Below are positions 1 through 4,655 of a DNA stretch of 6,193 nt, one piece after another. The position numbers and the translations under genes are program-made. The DNA is from Spirochaetales bacterium. GTDB lineage: Bacteria; Spirochaetota; Spirochaetia; JABMQR01. Where the stretch lies: NCBI GenBank assembly GCA_023139255.1, contig JAGLNY010000414.1, positions 1 through 6,193 of the forward strand, in the 5' to 3' direction. Under the pieces are notes generated by a model. It was not told the DNA's origin and did not search any database. It worked only from the letters and a program-made list of their open reading frames with translations. Each line of letters begins with the position of its first letter. The stretch's first letter is position 1.

Positions 1-670
1 TAATGTCTTTCATACCAATTGTCACCGCGAAAGGTGGGATTATTTCGCAGTTCCCCCCGGCTTCACGTACAGAGTTGATGACAAAGGTATCCTCTGCAAT
101 GGCTATGATGTGAGTCCTTGCATTCAGGAATTCTTCTGAAGAGACCTTGTGCCAGCGGGAGATAATCGGTTCATTAAATGCGACATGACCATGGTAACCG
201 ACACCTGCATAACAAATATCTGCCCCGCCAAGCTCATCCAGCTTTTCATCCAGTTCATTTATACGTTCAGGATGCGGGAAAAACATCTGTTTCTCGCTCA
301 TTCGCAGGTCTTCATCAATCCTGCCCCACAACAACTGTTTCATTGCAGTGAGAAAACTCATTGGATGTGATTCCGGTATAGCTCGCCCCTGCCAGGTGAG
401 GTACTCGTCCATATTGAATGTCCAGAGATTTCGGCAGTCAATTTTTTCGGAATTCACAATCCCGGCAAACTCAGGATACTGCCGGGTAGGTCCAACCGGC
501 AGAATCATAGTTGTTCGCTTTTCTTCTTTGTTGTTGCTAATAATGATATCGGCCATTTGCCTGGCAAGCCTCCGGTACAACGCGGGTAAATCTTTACAGA
601 CGTTAATAGGGATCGAGGTTTTTTTCGATAATGCCTCGGTGGGAATGGTAAGCGATTCGTTAAAATTCAT
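1..670 (-). CDS. NagB-family (glucosamine-6-phosphate deaminase-like) sugar-phosphate enzyme, 3' end missing
   Basis: Reading leftward from the ATG at 670-668 gives 223 uninterrupted codons that run off the window edge; NagB proteins are about 240-270 residues, so only the C-terminus is missing. The start has AAGGAG at 682-677, six bases upstream. Family marks are the phosphate-loop-like LPVGPTRQYP (57-66), the catalytic-Asp segment TFNMDEYL (84-91, D88) and GVGYHGHVAFNEP (156-168, H162 and E167), followed by ARTHII and an IPPFAVTIGM segment matching the NagB core. Family members deaminate and isomerise glucosamine-6-phosphate to fructose-6-phosphate in the cytoplasm. Here the Asp that normally precedes GH (D141 of E. 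coli NagB) is His160, and positions matching the E. coli GlcNAc6P allosteric residues S151, R158 and K160 are Ile, His and Ile. It may therefore be an unregulated or differently specific deaminase/isomerase. It is divergent from the regulator and shares its operator. Family call strong; exact substrate unknown. Confidence 0.88.
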   Translation of the reverse strand, partial: MNFNESLTIPTEALSKKTSIPINVCKDLPALYRRLARQMADIIISNNKEEKRTTMILPVGPTRQYPEFAGIVNSEKIDCRNLWTFNMDEYLTWQGRAIPESHPMSFLTAMKQLLWGRIDEDLRMSEKQMFFPHPERINELDEKLDELGGADICYAGVGYHGHVAFNEPIISRWHKVSSEEFLNARTHIIAIAEDTFVINSVREAGGNCEIIPPFAVTIGMKDI

Positions 671-686
671 AGTATTCTCCTTATTC

Positions 687-715
687 TTGACAAATGGACT
701 ATACCAATTTATAAT
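687..715 (+). promoter_or_regulatory. Consensus sigma-70 promoter of the rightward regulator/transport operon
   Basis: TTGACA (687-692) and TATAAT (710-715) are both perfect consensus hexamers with an optimal 17-bp spacer (693-709). The predicted start is near 722, about 34 nt before the regulator's ATG. Such a strong promoter makes sense only if it is tightly repressed, and the operator covers its spacer and -10. It probably drives the regulator and oxidoreductase and perhaps the whole transport operon, since I see no convincing second promoter downstream. Confidence 0.82.
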
Positions 716-726
716 GGTATGGTCAA
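695..726. promoter_or_regulatory. Inverted-repeat operator for the GntR/HutC-type regulator
   Basis: The half-sites GACTATACCA (697-706) and TGGTATGGTC (715-724) are inverted copies with one mismatch (T700/G721) and an 8-bp AT-rich centre. Read as 12-mers, the left arm on the minus strand is TGGTATAGTCCA (706-695) and the right arm on the plus strand is TGGTATGGTCAA (715-726), 10 of 12 identical. From memory, TGGTATAG-type sites are bound by the amino-sugar regulators NagR/YvoA and DasR of the same regulator subfamily. The position between a GntR gene and its divergent neighbour, overlapping both promoters, supports autoregulation plus control of the NagB-like gene. That the adjacent regulator binds here is inference. 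Confidence 0.75.
698..726 (-). promoter_or_regulatory. Sigma-70 promoter of the leftward NagB-like gene
   Basis: On the minus strand the -35 hexamer is TTGACC (726-721) and the -10 is TATAGT (703-698), separated by exactly 17 bp. Each differs from consensus at one position. Transcription would start near 691, giving a leader of about 20 nt that contains the AAGGAG ribosome site. The promoter lies almost wholly inside the inverted-repeat operator and overlaps the opposing promoter, so a bound repressor would occlude it. Recognised by inspection only; no start site has been mapped. Confidence 0.72.
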
Positions 727-742
727 GTAAGAATTGTTTCAT

Positions 743-748
743 AAGGAT
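743..748 (+). promoter_or_regulatory. Ribosome binding site that sets the regulator's start
   Basis: AAGGAT sits seven bases before the ATG at 756. It lies downstream of the predicted transcription start near 722. The same frame stays open back to 348, but that part lies antisense to the NagB-like gene and upstream of the promoter, so 756 is the start. Confidence 0.7.
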
Positions 749-755
749 AGATATT

Positions 756-1523
756 ATGAAAAAAAATCAAAGTATGTACAAAACTATTGCTTCAAAACTG
801 AGGGAGCGGATCCTTTCCGAAGAAATTAAACCATCGGAAAAACTCCCTTCAGAACGTGAGCTGTGCGAGCACTTTAGAGTGTCACGACTGACAATACGAA
901 AGGTGTTGGATGTTCTGGAGAAAGAGCGTCTTGTCCTCCGCAGGCAGGGCAGCGGAACTTATGTAAGCCCGAATTCAGGCCGCCGTATACCGCTTCTCAT
1001 CGACTATACCGGAAGCATGAAGGAGTATGCACCTGACTTGAATCGAACTGTGCTCATATGGAAATGGCAGGAGGCGGTAGATTGGGCAGCCAAGCTGCTT
1101 AATATTCCGCCCGGTGAACAGATTTTCTATTCTGAACGGGTTGACAACCTTGAAGAGAATCCTGCAGCGTGGGACCAAGTCTACATTCCAAGATCCTTTG
1201 CTTACAAGCTTTCTGAAAATGAATTGTCCAGGGTGGATTTTCTTGAGGGCTGGACAAAAGCATGCGATTTTAAGGTTGAATCATGCAGTCAATATATTGA
1301 GGCTGTATCAGCCTCTACAGATATCTGCAGGAATCTTAAAATAGTAAAAGGGCACGCAGTCTTAAAATCCACAGAAATTTATTATACCTTTCATAACCGG
1401 CCGGCGGGATTGTTTATTAGCTATTATCACCCCAAGTATATCACTATTGCATCGCAATTTAGGTGGGGTAGTATCGAAAGAGAAAAAAATAGAAAGGAGA
1501 ATATTTATGAAAAACAGCATTAA
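756..1523 (+). CDS. GntR-family (HutC subfamily) transcriptional regulator with UTRA effector domain
   Basis: The product has 255 residues, normal for this subfamily (about 230-260). Residues 7-70 form the GntR winged helix: YKTIASKLRERI, then the LPSERELCEHF helix (30-40), the recognition segment VSRLTIRKVLDVLE (42-55) and the wing RRQGSGTYV (62-70). The C-terminal half (about 90-245) reads as a UTRA domain: WAAKLLNIPPGEQIF, the SQYIEAVSAS segment, and a closing IYYTFHNRPAGLFISYYHP resembling the usual Y-x-G-x-P...YY pattern. UTRA domains of NagR, DasR and TreR bind sugar phosphates, which release the repressor from DNA. It most likely binds the inverted repeat in front of its own gene and so controls itself, the downstream operon and the divergent NagB-like gene. 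Its last 17 bp overlap the oxidoreductase start. Family assignment is firm; the effector is unknown, with an amino-sugar phosphate plausible from context. Confidence 0.93.
   Translation: MKKNQSMYKTIASKLRERILSEEIKPSEKLPSERELCEHFRVSRLTIRKVLDVLEKERLVLRRQGSGTYVSPNSGRRIPLLIDYTGSMKEYAPDLNRTVLIWKWQEAVDWAAKLLNIPPGEQIFYSERVDNLEENPAAWDQVYIPRSFAYKLSENELSRVDFLEGWTKACDFKVESCSQYIEAVSASTDICRNLKIVKGHAVLKSTEIYYTFHNRPAGLFISYYHPKYITIASQFRWGSIEREKNRKENIYEKQH
1493..1499 (+). promoter_or_regulatory. Ribosome binding site of the oxidoreductase, inside the regulator's coding end
   Basis: AAAGGAG lies seven bases before the ATG at 1507 and still within the regulator's reading frame. It favours 1507 over the in-frame ATG at 1447, which would place about 20 extra residues before the Rossmann strand. 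It suggests translational coupling between the two genes. Confidence 0.75.
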
Positions 1524-2511
1524 CTGCAGCCTTTTGGGATGCGGAAGTTATGGGAAAGTTCACGCCCGTGCTTTCAAGTCCGATGAGAGAGTCAACTTTG
1601 TGTCACTCTGGTCCCCGACACGCTCCCGCCGGGAAGAAAACGCACGTTTGTTTGGATGCAGGAGCGCAGAAACATGGGAAGAAATTGTTAACGATCCTTC
1701 AGTTGATTGCATTTCCATAGCTACCCCTGATTTTACCCATACAGAATATGCAGTTGCAGCGCTCAATGCCGGAAAGCATGTTCTTCTGGAAAAACCCATG
1801 GCGATGACAACTCGAGATTGTAAAAAGATTATTGAGGCAAAAGATTCCAGCGGGAAAAAACTGATGATAAATTATCATAACAGGTGGTACCCGGCCTTTA
1901 TTGCGGGTCGCGACGCAATATCCTCAGGTAAAATAGGCAAACCCGTATGCGGGAATTTTGTTCTTTCCGATACCATCGCATGGGTGGAGGATAATATGAA
2001 ATGGGCGGACAGGAGCGGTCCCGAGTGGTTCTTAATGACGCATACCGCGGATCTTGCTTTCTGGATGTTAGGGGAAACCCCTGTTGAAGTTTTTGCAATG
2101 GCGGAACAAGGAGTGTTGAAACGTAAGGGATTCCCTACAAGAGACCTGGTTAAGGCAACTATAAGAATGACAGGAGGGGCAATTATCCACTTTGAATCCT
2201 CATGGATATTGGCACGGAACTGGCGTCATCCTGTCAATGATATGTGGGTTTCCGTCCAGGGTGAATCAGGCCGGATTGATATACAAGCGGATTATGAAAA
2301 TATTACCATTACAAGTGATACATACCAGACGCCCTTTGTTTTACAGGAACTCACCGAGATGGTCCCGATACAGGATTTTATTTCATGCATACTTGAAGAC
2401 GGGAAGGTAGCGGTTACAGCAGAGGAATCTCTCCTGGCTACACAGGCAGTAGAAGCTGTTGTAATGTCGTATAGAGAAAACAGGGTAGTCCGTATAGATG
2501 AGATCGAATAG
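1507..2511 (+). CDS. Gfo/Idh/MocA-family NAD(P)-dependent sugar oxidoreductase
   Basis: The product has 334 residues, typical for the family (about 330-390). Residues 6-20 are the N-terminal Rossmann strand and glycine loop, LLGCGSYGKVHA with GxGxxG at 11-16. VDCISIATPDFTHTEYAVAA (66-85) and the family hallmark GKHVLLEKPMA (89-99, with K96 of EKP) follow. NYHNRWYPAF (122-131) and WFLMTHTADLAFWMLGE (174-190) supply the usual active-site region; H179 and D182 match the HxxxD/HxxD pattern of family members. Relatives oxidise or reduce sugar hydroxyls (inositol, glucose, N-acetyl-amino sugars, uronates) in the cytoplasm using NAD(P). It overlaps the regulator by 17 bp and precedes the transporter, so it probably acts on the imported sugar, either at a ring carbon or in redox-assisted glycoside cleavage as in GH4/GH109-like chemistry. 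The substrate cannot be read from sequence. There is no signal peptide. Confidence 0.93.
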   Translation: MKNSINCSLLGCGSYGKVHARAFKSDERVNFVSLWSPTRSRREENARLFGCRSAETWEEIVNDPSVDCISIATPDFTHTEYAVAALNAGKHVLLEKPMAMTTRDCKKIIEAKDSSGKKLMINYHNRWYPAFIAGRDAISSGKIGKPVCGNFVLSDTIAWVEDNMKWADRSGPEWFLMTHTADLAFWMLGETPVEVFAMAEQGVLKRKGFPTRDLVKATIRMTGGAIIHFESSWILARNWRHPVNDMWVSVQGESGRIDIQADYENITITSDTYQTPFVLQELTEMVPIQDFISCILEDGKVAVTAEESLLATQAVEAVVMSYRENRVVRIDEIE

Positions 2512-2516
2512 GAGAA

Positions 2517-2564
2517 ACCGGAATTCCTGGATAGAGTATCCCTACTTGATAGTGGAATTCCGGT
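2517..2564 (+). repeat. Intercistronic stem-loop with 11-bp perfect arms
   Basis: ACCGGAATTCC (2517-2527) pairs perfectly with GGAATTCCGGT (2554-2564). The 26-nt loop contains a second small hairpin, GGATA-GAG-TATCC (2529-2541). It begins six bases after the oxidoreductase stop. No T-tract follows (the next bases are GAAGCTGCATTAAC), so it is not a classical intrinsic terminator. It may stabilise the upstream mRNA end, mark a processing site or lower downstream expression. The rest of the 176-bp gap (2512-2687) is AT-rich, with no convincing promoter or small gene. Confidence 0.6.
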
Positions 2565-2617
2565 GAAGCTGCATTAACAAGAATATCCAAGATTCCTGCT
2601 AATTTATCCATATACAA

Positions 2618-2634
2618 ATACAATTTAATGGTAT
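2618..2634. promoter_or_regulatory. Possible secondary operator-like imperfect palindrome
   Basis: ATACAATTTAATGGTAT is an imperfect 17-bp palindrome whose right arm, AATGGTATG (2627-2635), repeats nine bases of the main operator (713-721). The arms are 3 bp closer together than in the main operator, so binding by the same dimer is doubtful. It sits 53 bp before the first permease start. Weak candidate that could be chance in AT-rich DNA. Confidence 0.22.
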
Positions 2635-2674
2635 GTAATAAATATAGAATGTTTTTCATAAACCAAAAACCAGC

Positions 2675-2679
2675 AAAGG
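2675..2679 (+). promoter_or_regulatory. Ribosome binding site that sets the first permease start
   Basis: AAAGG lies eight bases before the ATG at 2688. The in-frame upstream ATGs at 2628 and 2649 have only AT-rich sequence without a purine-rich ribosome site, and would add a 20-residue tail not expected in the family. I therefore choose 2688. Confidence 0.65.
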
Positions 2680-2687
2680 TATCAAGC

Positions 2688-3668
2688 ATGAATGTGAAAT
2701 TATCATCTATTAAAACAGAAGGAAAAGATCAAGAAGCCGATTTGATTAAAAGAAAGCTATCATATAGCTATCGTCTGCGAAGAAGTGTGGCAAGACGGCC
2801 CTTGCTTTATTTAATGCTCATTCCGGGTATGGTATGGTTTGTAATTTTTTGCTACTGGCCAATGTATGGTATTGTAATGGGCTTTCAAGACTATGATTGG
2901 GGAAAAGGCTTTTTCGGCAGTCCCTTTGTCGGTCTCAAACACTTCATACGATTCTTTAATGGAGTTTATGCCTGGAGAATAATACGAAACACGCTGGTAA
3001 TAAGCGTTTGGACAGTTGTATTCGGCTTTCCTGCACCGATTATTCTTGCATTACTGATCAATGAAATGCGAAACAATACGTATAAACGAGTGGTACAAAC
3101 AATAAGTTATTTACCGTACTTTGTTTCAACCGTTGTAGTAGTAGGTATTATATTTAACCTTGTCTCTTTTTCCGGCCCGATTAACGCTTTTCTTGTTCGT
3201 ATGGGGCAGCAGCCGATCTATTTTATGGCCGAATCCGGATGGTTTCGTCCGATTTACGTTTTGAGCGGGATTTGGCAGTCCGTCGGATGGGGTTCGATAA
3301 TCTACATTGCTGCAATGGCCGGAATCAACCCGGAATTATACGAAGCGGCTATTGTTGACGGTGCAAAAAAACTTCAACAAGTAAGATATATCACTTTACC
3401 AAGTATAATGCCGACTATTGCCATTCTATTAATCCTGCAAATAGCCAGTTTTATGTCAGTTGGATTTGAAAAGATATATCTACTATATAATCCTATAATC
3501 CTTGAGAAGGCGGATGTTATTGCTACATATGTATATAGGGAAGGATTAGTAAGTATGAACTACAGCTATGCTGCTGCTATCGGGTTTTTTCAGTCTGTTG
3601 TGAATCTTATATTGCTGCTGACTGCAAATAAAATCACAAAAGTATTTACAGAGCATAGTTTTTTTTAG
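2688..3668 (+). CDS. ABC sugar transporter permease, CUT1 family, LplB/UgpA-like
   Basis: The product has 326 residues, normal length for LplB-type permeases. A basic, hydrophilic N-terminus of about 37 residues precedes the first membrane segment (about 39-57, LLYLMLIPGMVWFVIFCYW). Further hydrophobic segments lie at about 102-124, 139-159, 190-211, 240-257 and 300-320, giving the expected six. The cytoplasmic EAA loop, which contacts the ATPase, is EAAIVDGAKKLQQ followed by ITLP (219-238). It would form the inner-membrane channel as a heterodimer with the next gene product and deliver a sugar received from the binding protein. The gene ends at an 8-T run that encodes the final Phe-Phe and the stop. 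The next gene begins 25 bp downstream, so the two are co-transcribed. The family call is firm; the sugar is unknown. Confidence 0.94.
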   Translation: MNVKLSSIKTEGKDQEADLIKRKLSYSYRLRRSVARRPLLYLMLIPGMVWFVIFCYWPMYGIVMGFQDYDWGKGFFGSPFVGLKHFIRFFNGVYAWRIIRNTLVISVWTVVFGFPAPIILALLINEMRNNTYKRVVQTISYLPYFVSTVVVVGIIFNLVSFSGPINAFLVRMGQQPIYFMAESGWFRPIYVLSGIWQSVGWGSIIYIAAMAGINPELYEAAIVDGAKKLQQVRYITLPSIMPTIAILLILQIASFMSVGFEKIYLLYNPIILEKADVIATYVYREGLVSMNYSYAAAIGFFQSVVNLILLLTANKITKVFTEHSFF

Positions 3669-3693
3669 GAATCTACTAAGGAGTAAAAAGCAA

Positions 3694-4584
3694 ATGGCTG
3701 TACAAAAATCGGCAGGAGAGAAAGTATTTATCTATTTTAATGTTATTTTCATGTTATGCATGAGCGTGATTATGCTTTATCCCTTTATTAATATGGCCGC
3801 TGTTTCAGTAAGCGGTTCCTACTATGTTAATGCAGGTCTGGTTTCTGTTTGGCCGCGTGATTTTAATATTCAGGCATATAAGGAATTCCTGCAGGGAAGT
3901 ATTATCATCGGTTACTGGAATTCCATTCAATATACAGCACTGGGAACCATTTTCGCGCTTTTCATAAATGCTTTAACCGCGTATTCACTTTCTGACAAAG
4001 CCTGTCTGATTCGAAAACCTATTACGTTTATCATTGCTTTAACTATGTTTTTTAGCGGCGGGCTGATTCCCTGGTACATGGTTATTAGACGGCTGGGGAT
4101 GATTAACACCAGGTTAGGTATTATTATTACCTACGGAGTTGCAGCCTTCTATATAATTGTATTGCGTACGTTTTTTCAACAATTACCGGATAGTTTAAAG
4201 GACTCAGCATTCATAGATGGAGCCAACGATTTTACGGTGTTTACAAAAATCATACTTCCTCTTTCCAAACCGGTATTGGCAACCGTCTCGCTATGGCTCA
4301 TTGTCGGAAGCTGGAACTCGTTTTTTGTTCCCTTTATATTATTAAATAATCCGAATAAATTTCCATTGCAGCTTATAGTCGCCGCAATTGTAAGAAAAGG
4401 TATAATGGCCCTTACAAAAGAAGGATTATCTACTCTTAGTAAGGAGGAAATCTTAAGACCTGTGGCGGAAAACACTTACAGGGCTGCCGCAATTATGTGT
4501 GCATCACTCCCTATTATCGTGGTTTATCCATTTTTACAGAAATATTTTGTTAAGGGAGTAATGATTGGGTCACTGAAGGAATAA
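3694..4584 (+). CDS. ABC sugar transporter permease, CUT1 family, LplC/YtcP-like
   Basis: The product has 296 residues, with six predicted membrane segments at about 12-34, 76-97, 110-131, 141-160, 194-217 and 262-282. The EAA loop reads DSAFIDGANDF...IILPLSKP (170-193), with Asp in place of the usual Glu at its first position; the essential IDGA glycine is kept. The C-terminal KYFVKGVMIGSLKE closely matches the ending characteristic of LplC/YtcP permeases. AAGGAG (3678-3683) lies ten bases before the start. It partners the preceding permease. LplC relatives typically import oligosaccharides, for example from plant or animal polysaccharides. The stop is followed by a 71-bp gap with a hairpin before the binding-protein gene. 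Confidence 0.94.
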   Translation: MAVQKSAGEKVFIYFNVIFMLCMSVIMLYPFINMAAVSVSGSYYVNAGLVSVWPRDFNIQAYKEFLQGSIIIGYWNSIQYTALGTIFALFINALTAYSLSDKACLIRKPITFIIALTMFFSGGLIPWYMVIRRLGMINTRLGIIITYGVAAFYIIVLRTFFQQLPDSLKDSAFIDGANDFTVFTKIILPLSKPVLATVSLWLIVGSWNSFFVPFILLNNPNKFPLQLIVAAIVRKGIMALTKEGLSTLSKEEILRPVAENTYRAAAIMCASLPIIVVYPFLQKYFVKGVMIGSLKE

Positions 4585-4607
4585 CAGCTCTAAGAATGTG
4601 ATATGTG

Positions 4608-4649
4608 AAGGAGTTTATCTCCTTTATCTATAAAAATTACTCAAGGAGG
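4608..4649 (+). promoter_or_regulatory. Candidate translation-control structure: SD-like copy, anti-SD, true SD
   Basis: AAGGAG (4608-4613), CTCCTT (4619-4624) and AAGGAG (4643-4648, the true ribosome site, seven bases before the ATG at 4656) follow one another. CTCCTT can pair perfectly with either AAGGAG copy: with the upstream one to form a 6-bp hairpin with a 5-nt loop, or with the real site across 18 nt, blocking translation. No T-tract follows, so it is not an intrinsic terminator. The pairing is visible in the sequence; a regulatory role is inference. A simpler reading is an intercistronic mRNA-stabilising hairpin that boosts binding-protein expression. Confidence 0.4.
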
Positions 4650-4655
4650 AAGAAG

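Noticed and set aside
348..755. A 136-codon N-terminal extension of the GntR regulator in the same open frame
   Set aside because: It runs antisense to the well-supported NagB-like gene and through the promoter and operator. The GntR domain starts just after 756, which has its own ribosome site.
1002..1010. GACTATACC inside the regulator gene, matching nine bases of an operator arm
   Set aside because: There is no opposing arm at the correct spacing and the bases are explained by coding, so chance is the simplest reading.
2546..2576. TTGATA followed by GCATTA as a promoter for the permease genes
   Set aside because: The spacer is about 19 bp, the -10 is poor, and the -35 lies in the loop of the stem-loop. 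Not convincing.
2628..2687. Upstream ATG starts (2628, 2649) for the first permease
   Set aside because: Neither has a ribosome site, whereas 2688 has AAAGG at suitable spacing and gives the usual family length.
3659..3666. Run of eight T at the end of the first permease, considered as a terminator tail or slippage site
   Set aside because: No GC-rich stem precedes it, and the frame is normally closed by TAG at 3666-3668 with a good ribosome site for the next gene soon after.
4176..4475. A 99-codon minus-strand open frame inside the second permease gene
   Set aside because: Antisense shadow of the permease with no recognisable motif or ribosome-site context.
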